Both the position numbers and the translations under genes were made by a program. Below, piece by piece: positions 1 through 6,813 of a stretch of DNA of 11,149 bases. A model generated the notes under the pieces. It ran no database searches and was not told where the DNA came from. It was given only the letters and a program-made list of their open reading frames with translations. This stretch comes from Eudoraea sp. Its GTDB lineage: Bacteria; Bacteroidota; Bacteroidia; Flavobacteriales; Flavobacteriaceae. The DNA lies in contig JABDPH010000347.1 of the NCBI GenBank assembly GCA_013042925.1, forward strand, positions 1 to 11,149. The letters run 5' to 3'. Positions within the stretch are counted from its first letter, which is position 1. The number at the start of each line of letters is the position of its first letter.

Positions 1-151
1 ATTAAATAGAGATTTATACGAACAATACAAACGGGGTCAATGGAAACTATTCAATTAGGCTTATTGCTTTTAAAAATTTAATATACGCAATAACCAAACA
101 GGTAATTATTTGGTGAAAAGGGATAGCGAATTGAAATAAATTAAAACGACG
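1..151. other. Intergenic left edge, no gene seen
   Basis: AT-rich stretch downstream of the HD-domain gene stop and reaching the window edge. I see no reading frame of useful length, no clear terminator hairpin with a T-run, and no exact TAnnTTTG box. Confidence 0.5.
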
Positions 152-811
152 TTATTTTATACCTTCCCATTCCTGGTAGAATTGATCCAGGTAACTGAGC
201 ATAAAATCATGACGGTTCTCCGCAAGTTTTTTCCCTGTAGGTGTGTTCATTTTTTCTTTTAAGAGAAGTAATTTTTCATAAAAGTGATTGATAGTAGGGG
301 CACTGGACTTCTTATACGCTTCCTTGTTCATGTTCATATTTGGCGGAACTTTAGGATTATAGAGCTCCCTGTTTTTAAACCCACCATAGTTAAAGGCCCG
401 CGCAATACCTATGGCCCCAATAGCATCTAATCTGTCTGCATCCTGTACGATCTGTAATTCTATAGAATCAAATGGATTTTCTATAGGGGATAGACTGTTC
501 TTAAATGATACGGATTTTATTATTTTGATTATGTGTTCCCTGTTTAATGGGTCTACCTTCTGTGCTTCCAGGAATTCGGAAGCCATTTTAGGACCCAGGG
601 TTTCATCCCCATCATGGAATTTTGCATCTGCAATATCATGTAACAGCGCAGCTAGTTGAACCACAAATAAATTAGCATTTTCTTTCTTGGCAATATGGAT
701 AGAATTTGCCAATACCCTTTTTGTATGAAACCAATCGTGGCCTCCTTCTGCACCTTCAAGTGTCTGTTTGACAAATTTTTTAGTCTTATTTATTATTGCT
801 TTCCGGTTCAT
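152..811 (-). CDS. HD-domain phosphohydrolase, YpgQ/YedJ type
   Basis: A 219-residue cytosolic protein of the HD metal-dependent phosphohydrolase superfamily. The N-terminal GGHDWFH segment (H25, H29), the defining H58-D59 doublet in LLHDIAD, and D124/D126/D129 in VQDADRLDAIGA give the usual histidine/aspartate metal ligands. The C-terminal part (HFYEKLLLLK, then MNTPTGKKLA) is typical of the B. subtilis YpgQ and E. coli YedJ group. YpgQ is known as a Mn-dependent nucleoside triphosphate pyrophosphohydrolase, so a role in clearing nucleotides is a family-based inference; the substrate here is not shown. The length is normal. Its ATG overlaps the stop of the upstream acyltransferase by one base (TAATG), so the two are almost certainly co-transcribed and translationally coupled. 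The family call is firm, the reaction less so. Confidence 0.88.
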   Translation of the reverse strand: MNRKAIINKTKKFVKQTLEGAEGGHDWFHTKRVLANSIHIAKKENANLFVVQLAALLHDIADAKFHDGDETLGPKMASEFLEAQKVDPLNREHIIKIIKSVSFKNSLSPIENPFDSIELQIVQDADRLDAIGAIGIARAFNYGGFKNRELYNPKVPPNMNMNKEAYKKSSAPTINHFYEKLLLLKEKMNTPTGKKLAENRHDFMLSYLDQFYQEWEGIK

Positions 812-1545
812 TAAAAAGAAGTTACACCACTGGTTATGAATTGTTCTACTTTTTGAATTAATTCTTCCGGATCTCCGCTATTATCGAGAGGCTGGTGAAC
901 TTCAAAGGTTAAATGAGATCCAATTCCGTATGGAAATTTCCCATAACGGAGCATTTTCCATGAATTATTTATGCTAATAGGCACTATCAAAGCAGAGGGT
1001 GTTTGCTTCATAAGTATTTTTAAGCCCGTTGTTTGGAATTTTTTTGGATGCCCTGTTCGGCTTCTGGTTCCTTCCGGGAATATGACCGCACTTCTATTAT
1101 ATTTCTCAATGTATTTGCCAAGTTTGGATATTTCCAAAAGGGCTTGTTTGGCATCTTTTCTGTCAATAAGTACAGATCCACCATGTCTTAGATTGTAGGA
1201 AACACTGGGGATTCCCTTCCCAAGTTCTATTTTGCTTACAAATTTGGGATGGTGAGCACGCATAAACCATATGATAGGAGGAATATCATTCATGCTTTGA
1301 TGATTCGCAACGATAATTAGAGGTCTGTTTGAAGGAATTTTATAGGGATTTGTAAAAGTATAACTGGTTCCCAGTACATGAGTACAGCGCAGCAGTACCA
1401 AATTCAGGATACTTACACTTTTTTTATGTGCATTATACCCAAAAAGATTAAAGCAAATCCATTGAATGGGATGAAAGATTACCAGGGCTATCCCAAAGAA
1501 AATAAAATATATTACGGTAAGTGGATACGCCAAAATTTTTTGCAT
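811..1545 (-). CDS. plsC: 1-acyl-sn-glycerol-3-phosphate acyltransferase (PlsC family)
   Basis: Transfers an acyl chain to lysophosphatidic acid to make phosphatidic acid, the second acylation in phospholipid synthesis at the inner membrane. From the ATG at 1545 the protein is 244 residues. An N-terminal hydrophobic helix covers about residues 5-35. The acyltransferase motif I HX4D is NHQSMND (H82, D87), the GG-V-IDR block lies at 122-129, and motif III is FPEGTRSR (156-163). A PLSALIVP-like block follows (SALIVPISI). A GTG seven codons upstream (1566) is in frame, but it lies inside a terminator-like hairpin and would add an atypical VFYFCV stretch, so I prefer the ATG. No Shine-Dalgarno sequence is present. 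It overlaps the HD gene downstream by one base. A related lysophospholipid or ornithine-lipid acyltransferase role cannot be excluded. Confidence 0.9.
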   Translation of the reverse strand: MQKILAYPLTVIYFIFFGIALVIFHPIQWICFNLFGYNAHKKSVSILNLVLLRCTHVLGTSYTFTNPYKIPSNRPLIIVANHQSMNDIPPIIWFMRAHHPKFVSKIELGKGIPSVSYNLRHGGSVLIDRKDAKQALLEISKLGKYIEKYNRSAVIFPEGTRSRTGHPKKFQTTGLKILMKQTPSALIVPISINNSWKMLRYGKFPYGIGSHLTFEVHQPLDNSGDPEELIQKVEQFITSGVTSF

Positions 1546-1549
1546 GACA

Positions 1550-1557
1550 CAAAAATA
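1550..1557 (-). promoter_or_regulatory. Possible -7 box directly before plsC
   Basis: On the minus strand the bases read TATTTTTG, an exact match to the Bacteroidetes -7 consensus TAnnTTTG, ending 4 bases before the plsC ATG. A start from it would give a leaderless or nearly leaderless mRNA. No TTTG-like -33 element is visible at the right distance, because that space is occupied by the hairpin. It may be chance in a T-rich run. Confidence 0.25.
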
Positions 1558-1586
1558 AAAAACCACTTCTATTGAAGTGGTTTTTT
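1557..1586. terminator. Bidirectional intrinsic terminator hairpin
   Basis: Perfect inverted repeat with 13-base arms (1557-1569 and 1574-1586) around a TATT loop. The GC-containing core ACCACTTC/GAAGTGGT is flanked by A6 and T6, so it reads as a Rho-independent terminator on either strand. It lies about 108 bases past the bacilliredoxin stop and probably ends that minus-strand transcript. It is also only 11 bases upstream of the plsC ATG, which makes an attenuator role possible. Confidence 0.8.
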
Positions 1587-1638
1587 ACAATTTTTTATAT
1601 GATCTAAAAAAATCGGTTTTCGAAATTAATCCTGTAAA

Positions 1639-1662
1639 CGTTAATGGATAATTCAATTAACG
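1639..1662. repeat. Short inverted repeat behind brxA
   Basis: Perfect 7-base arms CGTTAAT (1639-1645) and ATTAACG (1656-1662) with a 10-base AT-rich spacer, between the bacilliredoxin stop and the terminator. A separate 10-base palindrome ATACCGGTAT lies at 1677-1686. Either could be an operator half-site pair or chance in AT-rich DNA. Confidence 0.25.
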
Positions 1663-1694
1663 CATGAAAACATCTGATACCGGTATATTAGCTG

Positions 1695-2111
1695 TTAACA
1701 GAATTCCTCGTAGGCCTGCATTAAGTTCTCCGAAATTAATTCTGCAGGTCTTCCTTCTATATGATGTCTTTCAATCATATGAACCAATTCTCCATTTTTA
1801 AACAAAGCCATACTCGGGGATGATGGAGGAAACGGAATCATAAGATTTCTTGCAGCGTCTACTGCTTCCGTATCTACCCCGGCAAAAACGGTTATAAGAT
1901 GGTCAGGTTTTTTACCATTTTCCAGACTTAACTTCGCAGCTGGTCTTGCATTCGCCGCAGCACAGCCACATACAGAATTCACAACCACCAGGGTTGTGCC
2001 TTCTTGCTTTATAGCATTTTCCACTGACTCTGCTGTATATAATTCTTCAAACCCGGCTGATGCCAGATCTGCTCTCATTGGTTTTACTAATTCTTCAGGA
2101 TACATAAGCAT
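1695..2111 (-). CDS. brxA: Bacilliredoxin, BrxA/BrxB (YphP/YqiW) family
   Basis: A 138-residue thioredoxin-fold protein of the DUF1094/bacilliredoxin family, which removes bacillithiol from mixed disulfides on proteins in the cytosol. The active-site CXC is C48-G49-C50 in the block NSVCGCAAANARPA. The family features TLVVVNS before it, PPSSPSMAL (about 95-103) and a C-terminal cysteine (C138) all match B. subtilis YphP closely, as does the length. Two in-frame ATGs (2111 and 2105) are possible; the second gives the common MYPEELVKPMR start. A good -7 box lies 20 bases upstream of the first. It is transcribed alone, divergently from the TerB-DnaJ gene, and followed by a strong terminator. Its presence suggests that this organism makes bacillithiol, but no bsh gene lies in the window. 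Confidence 0.93.
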   Translation of the reverse strand: MLMYPEELVKPMRADLASAGFEELYTAESVENAIKQEGTTLVVVNSVCGCAAANARPAAKLSLENGKKPDHLITVFAGVDTEAVDAARNLMIPFPPSSPSMALFKNGELVHMIERHHIEGRPAELISENLMQAYEEFC

Positions 2112-2131
2112 TTTTTTAATTAAACTAGTCG

Positions 2132-2139
2132 CAAAGATA
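2132..2139 (-). promoter_or_regulatory. brxA promoter -7 box
   Basis: The minus strand reads TATCTTTG, an exact TAnnTTTG match, with TTG at 2155-2157 (15-base gap) or TTTG at 2163-2166 (23-base gap) as possible -33 elements. Expected transcription start near 2126 would give a leader of about 15-20 bases before the bacilliredoxin start. Confidence 0.6.
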
Positions 2140-2207
2140 GTGAAATTGTAATATCAATAGTGCAAAGCTTAACCATTCTTTAAGTAAGGTATTCCTTCAT
2201 ATTATTC

Positions 2208-2215
2208 TATATTTG
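2208..2215 (+). promoter_or_regulatory. TerB-DnaJ gene promoter -7 box
   Basis: TATATTTG, an exact match to TAnnTTTG, 19 bases before the ATG at 2235. I do not see a clean TTG -33 element. Together with the brxA box on the other strand it marks a compact 124-base divergent promoter region. Confidence 0.55.
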
Positions 2216-2234
2216 CGCAAATTTTACTAAGATC

Positions 2235-2966
2235 ATGATTAGGTGGTTCGCCGCAATATTAGGTTATTTTCTTTTTCGTTTACCCGGAGCTATTTTGGGC
2301 TTTTTAGTTGGGAGCTTTATAGATAATCTAAACAGCAGTTCGGGAGGAAGAACGGTATTCAGTGATTTTACCAGACAAAAAGTGTCTCCGGCAGATTTTG
2401 AACTAAACCTACTTTCTCTTTGTTCGATTGTGATTAAAGCAGATGGACAAGTAAGTCAGCGCGAATTAGATTATGTCAGACAATATTTTCTAAGCACATA
2501 CGGCAAAGAAAAGGCCAATGCTATTTTTCGAACATTTAACGAAGTAATTAAAAACAGGGAAGTATCTGCCCAACGCATCTGCACTTATCTGAACCAGCGT
2601 ACCCGCTATGAAGTCCGATTACAATTACTACATTTTCTTTTTGGGATTGCCCAGGCCGATGGTGCTGTTAGCCATTTGGAAATAGAGAAAATAAAGGAGA
2701 TAGCCCGTTACCTGAGGGTGGGAAGGATTGATTTTGAAAGTATTAAGGCAATGTTTATCAAATCTGCCGATAATGCCTACAAAATATTAGAAATAGAAAA
2801 GGCGGCTTCAGATGATGAGGTAAAAAAGGCATATCGGAAAATGGCAAAAAAGTATCATCCTGATAAGGTAATCACGGAGAATGAAGCCATTAAAAAGGGA
2901 GCAGAGGAAAAGTTTAAGGAAGTTCAGAGGGCCTATGAACAAATTCAAAAGGAAAGGGGAATCTAG
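2235..2966 (+). CDS. Membrane-anchored TerB-DnaJ co-chaperone (DjlA-like)
   Basis: A 243-residue protein with the architecture of DjlA-type co-chaperones: one N-terminal glycine-rich membrane segment (about residues 4-29), a TerB-like helical domain (about 55-170) and a C-terminal J-domain (about 179-243). The TerB half contains two matching acidic turns, KADGQVS (68-74) and QADGAVS (140-146), as expected of its two-fold repeat. The J-domain carries the essential HPD (208-210) in KKYHPDKV, so it should be able to stimulate an Hsp70 (DnaK) ATPase. By analogy with DjlA it would sit on the inner membrane with the J-domain in the cytosol. Its clients are unknown, and TerB domains do not by themselves show tellurite resistance. 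It is divergent from brxA, and the 78-base gap to the next gene leaves operon membership open. Confidence 0.88.
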   Translation: MIRWFAAILGYFLFRLPGAILGFLVGSFIDNLNSSSGGRTVFSDFTRQKVSPADFELNLLSLCSIVIKADGQVSQRELDYVRQYFLSTYGKEKANAIFRTFNEVIKNREVSAQRICTYLNQRTRYEVRLQLLHFLFGIAQADGAVSHLEIEKIKEIARYLRVGRIDFESIKAMFIKSADNAYKILEIEKAASDDEVKKAYRKMAKKYHPDKVITENEAIKKGAEEKFKEVQRAYEQIQKERGI

Positions 2967-3044
2967 GGCTGGCTTTGAAGCCTGATAGTTTCTATTTCTA
3001 CTGGAAGATTGAACGCTTAAACCTGTTATTATAAAATATAAGAA

Positions 3045-3629
3045 ATGTACGATTTTTGGTTCTATTGCAAACTTGGTATTAACCATGTCTTAGATTGGGG
3101 AGCGTATGATCATGTATTATTTCTGACTGCCTTGACGGCTCCTTTTACTTTTAAACACTGGAAGAAAGTTGTTGTATTGGCTACATTATTTACCATTGCA
3201 CATTGTCTTTCCTTAGCATTATCTGCTTATTCTATTGTTAAGGCTGATGTGGAATTAATTGAATTTTTAATTCCATTAACCATATTGTTAACTGCATCAT
3301 ATAATATATTTCAGGTTTTTGCTGTCCAATCCGGTACCAGGGGATATTTACTTGAATTCAGCACTACTTTTTTTGGCTTAATACACGGGTTTGGATTCTC
3401 TAATTACTTCAATATGTTGATGAGCGAAGAAGAAGAAAAAATAGGACCTCTGCTGGGTTTTGCATGTGGAATAGAAATTTCACAGATTATAGTAATATTT
3501 GCCGTCCTAATACTGGCCTTTATCTTTCAAAATAAACTTGGAGTTAAAAGGACGGTATTCACAGTATTAATTTTGTCGGCCATAATTTTACTTTCAATAC
3601 CCATGTTGATAAATGGCTGGCCCTGGTAA
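3045..3629 (+). CDS. HupE/UreJ-like membrane protein
   Basis: A 194-residue integral membrane protein that reads as a HupE/UreJ family member. About six hydrophobic segments are visible (roughly 24-36, 42-62, 71-93, 103-125, 134-162, 169-190). Diagnostic features are the GAYDHVLFL stretch (D22, H23), FTIAHCLSLALS (H53), the GLIHGFGFS stretch (H114) and GIEISQI (E144). These histidines and acidic residues resemble the metal-binding positions of HupE, a nickel permease-like protein. No urease or hydrogenase genes lie nearby, so nickel transport is only a family inference; many Bacteroidetes carry such orphan paralogues. The start is the first ATG, with no Shine-Dalgarno. It follows the TerB-DnaJ gene by 78 bases with no terminator between, and lies 161 bases before the deaminase. 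Confidence 0.82.
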   Translation: MYDFWFYCKLGINHVLDWGAYDHVLFLTALTAPFTFKHWKKVVVLATLFTIAHCLSLALSAYSIVKADVELIEFLIPLTILLTASYNIFQVFAVQSGTRGYLLEFSTTFFGLIHGFGFSNYFNMLMSEEEEKIGPLLGFACGIEISQIIVIFAVLILAFIFQNKLGVKRTVFTVLILSAIILLSIPMLINGWPW

Positions 3630-3686
3630 GAGCATATATCCTATTGCATATGTTTTATCCTAAATACTGAAATGTTTTTATGCCAG

Positions 3687-3724
3687 ACAACGGTTTTAAA
3701 TAAAAATTAACCGTATAAGGTTGT
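3687..3724 (+). repeat. Nested inverted repeats before the deaminase
   Basis: ACGGTT (3690-3695) pairs with AACCGT (3709-3714), and ACAAC (3687-3691) pairs with GTTGT (3720-3724). The two pairings share one base at 3691 and so compete slightly. There is no T-run, so it does not look like a classic terminator for the HupE-like gene. It lies immediately upstream of the proposed deaminase promoter. Confidence 0.3.
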
Positions 3725-3751
3725 GGGACTTTTGTAAAGCAGGTATCTTAG
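3721..3751 (+). promoter_or_regulatory. Candidate promoter of the deaminase-CtpA operon
   Basis: TTG at 3721-3723, a 20-base spacer, then TATCTTAG at 3744-3751, which is one mismatch from TAnnTTTG. The expected start near 3757 would leave a leader of about 35 bases before the deaminase start. Confidence 0.35.
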
Positions 3752-3790
3752 TGCTTTGCCTGAATAAAATGGTGCATAAAATGGTTCTGT

Positions 3791-4231
3791 TTGGTGAGAC
3801 AAAGTAAACAGGAAAAATACGATAAGGCTTATTTGAGAATGGCTCATGAATGGGGTAAATTATCCTATTGTAAGCGAAAGCAAGTTGGAGCTATTGTGGT
3901 TAAGGATAGGATGATTATCTCTGATGGGTATAATGGAACACCTACCGGATTTGAGAATTTTTGTGAGGACGAAGAGGGATATACCAAATGGTATGTTTTA
4001 CACGCTGAAGCCAATGCCCTATCTAAAGTAGCTGCTTCAACTCAGTCTTGTGAAGGAGCTACCTTATACATAACTTTATCGCCTTGTAGAGAATGCAGCA
4101 AGCTTATTCACCAATCCGGAATAAAACGAGTGGTATATCAAATTGTTTATAAGGATAATTCAGGGCTAGATTTTCTAAAAAGGGCTGGCGTGGAATTGCG
4201 ACACCTGCCTTCAATTGAAGATATTGTTTAA
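3791..4231 (+). CDS. Deoxycytidylate (dCMP) deaminase
   Basis: Converts dCMP to dUMP, feeding thymidylate synthesis. The 146-residue protein shows the zinc-dependent cytidine/deoxycytidylate deaminase signature: HAE at 71-73 (zinc ligand H71, catalytic E73) and SPCRECS with zinc ligands C99 and C102. The segment SDGYNGTPTGFENFC (44-58) is typical of dCMP deaminases rather than cytidine deaminases or tRNA TadA. The start is not ATG: the frame is open back to 3764 without an ATG, and the family N-terminus (KYDKAYLRMA) begins before the first internal Met at residue 17. The start must be TTG at 3791 or, as likely, GTG at 3794. It is 15 bases ahead of the CtpA gene, so the two form an operon. Confidence 0.92.
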   Translation: MVRQSKQEKYDKAYLRMAHEWGKLSYCKRKQVGAIVVKDRMIISDGYNGTPTGFENFCEDEEGYTKWYVLHAEANALSKVAASTQSCEGATLYITLSPCRECSKLIHQSGIKRVVYQIVYKDNSGLDFLKRAGVELRHLPSIEDIV

Positions 4232-4246
4232 ATTATAATTGAACGA

Positions 4247-5857
4247 ATGAAGAAACATTTTTACATATGGCCAACAATTATTGCCCTTGCTTTATCGCTT
4301 GGAATCTTTGTGGGTGGTAAACTTCACTTTAACGACTCGCCTGAGAAATTATTTACTACAAATTCTAAAAAGGATAAGCTCAACAGGCTAATAGATTATA
4401 TTGATTATGAGTATGTTGATGATATTAATACAGATAGTATTGTAGATATTACTGTAAATAATATTCTGGATAAATTAGATCCTCATTCAGTTTATATTCC
4501 CAAAAGTGAAATGAGGCGCGTGGCCGAAAATATGAAAGGTGATTTTGTAGGGATAGGGATAAATTTTTACATGTATAAGGATACTATCACGGTAATACGT
4601 ACCATAGAAAAAGGCCCTAGTTACCTTAAAGGGATAAAGGCGGGAGATAGAATACTTATGGCGGGCAATGATACCCTTTATGGCAAAAGGTTACCCAGTG
4701 AAGTTATTGTCGAAAGGTTAAAAGGACAAAATGGTTCTTCAGTTGAACTTAAGGTTTATCGCAAATCTGAGAATAAAATGTTCAGAGTAAACCTTAAGCG
4801 GGATCGGATACCTATAAAAAGCGTTCAGGCATATTATATGCTGACTCCTGATATGGGATATATTAAAATAAACAGATTTGCCGAATCAACCTATAAAGAA
4901 TTTAACATGGCATTGCGCATATTGCAAAGACAAGGCGCAAAAAAGCTAGCTCTGGATCTTAGGGATAACCCGGGAGGTTATCTGGGAATTGCAGAGCAAT
5001 TGGCCGACGAATTTTTAGGGGATGGAAAGTTAATCCTTTATACAAAGAATAAGAAGGGGGAAATAGAAAAAACTTTCGCATCTAAAAAAGGCAGTTTTGA
5101 AGACAAACCTGTCTACGTATTAATAAACGAGCGCTCTGCCTCTGCAAGTGAAATCATTGCCGGTGCCCTGCAAGACAATGATATAGGAACAATAATAGGT
5201 CGTCGATCTTTTGGTAAAGGATTAGTTCAGCGCGAAATGGAATTGGGTGACGGCTCTGCTGTGCGTTTGACAGTTTCGAGATATTATACACCTACCGGGC
5301 GTTCCATTCAAAAGACGTATAAAAATGGCAATAAGGATTATTATCAAAAATTCACAGATCGCTACCATAACGGCGAGCTGATTTCTGTAGATAGTATTAA
5401 AGTAGCGGATTCTTTAAAGTTTACAACTCCCAATGGGAAAGTGGTCTATGGAGGTGGAGGTATTATTCCCGATGTTTTTGTACCCATTGGCACAAATGAA
5501 GAAGAAGCTGTTGAGAGCCTGGAAAGTCTTGGGTTTATGTCCAGGTTTATATTTGAACATTTAGAGGAAGACAGGACCAGATATTCCAGTTACAGCGAAG
5601 CAGAGTTTGTCAGAGATTTCAATATAGATGACATTGTTTTTGAAAAGTTTGTAGACTACTCCATAGATAGAAATATTAAAATTAATTTCTATGATTTTGA
5701 GGATAAGATAAAACTCTACCTGAAAGGTGCTTTGGCAGAGCAGTTATTTACATCGAACCTCAATGCCAAGATCAAAGGTAGTTCAGACAGAATGCTTAAA
5801 AAAGTACTGGAATTGGATAGTCCAACAATTCAGCAAAAAGAAAAAGAACAGACTTAA
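4247..5857 (+). CDS. ctpA: C-terminal processing peptidase, S41 family (CtpA/Prc)
   Basis: A 536-residue serine protease with a Ser-Lys dyad that trims or degrades envelope proteins from their C-termini. Residues 8-23 are a hydrophobic signal or anchor, placing the body in the periplasm. An N-terminal helical part contains DKLDPHSVYIP (75-85), then a PDZ domain (about 96-185; GPSYLKGIKAGDRIL at 123-137), then the S41 core (about 190-410). The catalytic residues are S299 in ERSASASEI, D310 in ALQD and K324 in SFGKGLVQ; their spacing matches E. coli Tsp/Prc S430-D441-K455. The GGGGIIPDV loop (402-410) and a C-terminal helical extension of about 120 residues complete the usual Bacteroidetes form. 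It starts 15 bases after dCMP deaminase and ends 6 bases from a convergent small gene. Substrates are unknown. Confidence 0.94.
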   Translation: MKKHFYIWPTIIALALSLGIFVGGKLHFNDSPEKLFTTNSKKDKLNRLIDYIDYEYVDDINTDSIVDITVNNILDKLDPHSVYIPKSEMRRVAENMKGDFVGIGINFYMYKDTITVIRTIEKGPSYLKGIKAGDRILMAGNDTLYGKRLPSEVIVERLKGQNGSSVELKVYRKSENKMFRVNLKRDRIPIKSVQAYYMLTPDMGYIKINRFAESTYKEFNMALRILQRQGAKKLALDLRDNPGGYLGIAEQLADEFLGDGKLILYTKNKKGEIEKTFASKKGSFEDKPVYVLINERSASASEIIAGALQDNDIGTIIGRRSFGKGLVQREMELGDGSAVRLTVSRYYTPTGRSIQKTYKNGNKDYYQKFTDRYHNGELISVDSIKVADSLKFTTPNGKVVYGGGGIIPDVFVPIGTNEEEAVESLESLGFMSRFIFEHLEEDRTRYSSYSEAEFVRDFNIDDIVFEKFVDYSIDRNIKINFYDFEDKIKLYLKGALAEQLFTSNLNAKIKGSSDRMLKKVLELDSPTIQQKEKEQT

Positions 5858-5862
5858 TTTAG

Positions 5863-6069
5863 TTACTTATCGTCTTCTATTTTTTTCTGAATTTTTTTGG
5901 AAGTCATATATATTAAGAGCAGTAAAATAGCACACAGAGAGGCCACAATCCCTATCAAAGCAACAACACTATTTCCTTTAAAAGGCTCGTCAAAATCAAT
6001 AAGCGTAACATTGTAAGTTATAAGTACAAGTGCCAGGATAATTAGTACTACAAATAATGTTTTATTCAT
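5863..6069 (-). CDS. Small two-helix membrane protein, unknown function
   Basis: A 68-residue protein with two confident membrane helices (about residues 4-21 and 34-55), a short loop containing acidic residues (FDEPFKGNS) and a charged Lys/Glu-rich C-terminal tail (SKKIQKKIEDDK). Positive charges at the tail suggest both ends are cytosolic. I do not recognise the family. It lies 48 bases downstream of the MarC-family gene on the same strand, so it is probably transcribed with it, and its stop is 6 bases from the convergent CtpA stop. The tight packing, an ATG start and clean hydrophobic pattern argue that it is a real gene. No function is proposed. Confidence 0.7.
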   Translation of the reverse strand: MNKTLFVVLIILALVLITYNVTLIDFDEPFKGNSVVALIGIVASLCAILLLLIYMTSKKIQKKIEDDK

Positions 6070-6117
6070 CTTAGTCGCATCTGGTTTATGTACACCTTTG
6101 TTTCATTGCAATCTATT

Positions 6118-6690
6118 CTAAAAAAGTTGGTTAATATTTGAAGTAAATAACTTAACCGCTATAGCTAATAATATAACTCCAAAGACTTTCCGGATTATGT
6201 TAATCCCGTTCTTTCCAAGTATCCTTTCAATTGCTTTAGACGATTTTAGAACGATATAGACAAAAATAATATTAATTATAATAGCCACAATAATGTTCTC
6301 TACGTGAAATTCTGCCCTTAAAGAAAGGAGAGCGGTCATAGTTCCTGCGCCGGCTATAAGAGGAAATGCAATCGGAACAATAGAAGCACTTTCTGGCTCA
6401 TCGTCTTTGTATAGTGCAATCCCCAGAATCATTTCTATTGCTAAAAAGAACAAGACAAAGGCACCTGCTACCGCAAATGAATTTACATCTATCCCTATTA
6501 GCTTTAAAATTTCCTCACCAATAAAAAGAAAAGCTACCATAATAGCTGCCGCCACTATAGTGGCTTTACCAGATTGTATATGACCTACTTTATTTCGTAA
6601 GCTGATAATAATAGGGATGTTACCTATTATGTCTATCACTGCAAAAAGGATCATACTTGCCGAAGCTATTTCTCTTAAACTAAAATTCAT
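6118..6690 (-). CDS. MarC family integral membrane protein
   Basis: A 190-residue inner-membrane protein of the MarC (UPF0056, YchE/YhgN) family with about six helices (roughly 8-30, 42-63, 69-93, 103-125, 132-149, 165-184). The family marks are D20-x3-N24-x-P26 in the first helix (VIDIIGNIP), the FFLAIEMILG segment (81-90), and the re-entrant PLIAGAGT block (110-117). Length is normal. MarC was named from the mar locus, but its link to antibiotic resistance has not held up, and the transported solute, if any, is unknown; do not read it as a resistance gene. A -7 box lies 26 bases upstream. The small two-helix protein follows on the same strand. Confidence 0.9.
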   Translation of the reverse strand: MNFSLREIASASMILFAVIDIIGNIPIIISLRNKVGHIQSGKATIVAAAIMVAFLFIGEEILKLIGIDVNSFAVAGAFVLFFLAIEMILGIALYKDDEPESASIVPIAFPLIAGAGTMTALLSLRAEFHVENIIVAIIINIIFVYIVLKSSKAIERILGKNGINIIRKVFGVILLAIAVKLFTSNINQLF

Positions 6691-6715
6691 CAGTCTTTCA
6701 ATTTTAATAAGCTCG

Positions 6716-6723
6716 CAAATTTA
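6716..6723 (-). promoter_or_regulatory. MarC-family gene promoter -7 box
   Basis: The minus strand reads TAAATTTG, an exact TAnnTTTG match, 26 bases before the MarC-family ATG. No clear TTG -33 element is seen 17-23 bases further upstream. Confidence 0.5.
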
Positions 6724-6787
6724 CGTTATACCAGAGGTAGTTGGATCACATAAAGACAAATATTTTATAATTGTAAAATTCAATAAT

Positions 6788-6795
6788 TATCTTTA
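6788..6795 (+). promoter_or_regulatory. Weak -7 box before the DUF3109 gene
   Basis: TATCTTTA, one mismatch from TAnnTTTG, 19 bases before the ATG at 6814. A TTG at 6771 is only 14 bases away, shorter than usual, so this is a weak call. Confidence 0.28.
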
Positions 6796-6813
6796 CCACC
6801 TTAATTCCGTAAG

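Noticed and set aside
411..659. 82-codon plus-strand frame
   Set aside because: It lies fully antisense to the well-supported HD-domain gene and has no recognisable domain.
1546..1566. GTG start for plsC adding seven residues
   Set aside because: The GTG lies inside the terminator hairpin and the added residues do not fit the family N-terminus; the ATG at 1545 does.
1378..1575. 65-codon plus-strand frame over the plsC 5' end
   Set aside because: Antisense to plsC and ends in the terminator hairpin; the protein sequence has no family features.
2235..2966. Tellurite resistance gene from the TerB domain
   Set aside because: The domain order (membrane anchor, TerB, J-domain) is that of a DjlA-type co-chaperone and no other ter genes are present.
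2808..3086. 92-codon minus-strand frame
   Set aside because: Mostly antisense to the J-domain of the TerB-DnaJ gene, whose HPD motif shows the plus strand is coding.
6118..6690. MarC as an antibiotic-resistance determinant
   Set aside because: The family name is historical; the link between MarC and multidrug resistance is not supported.
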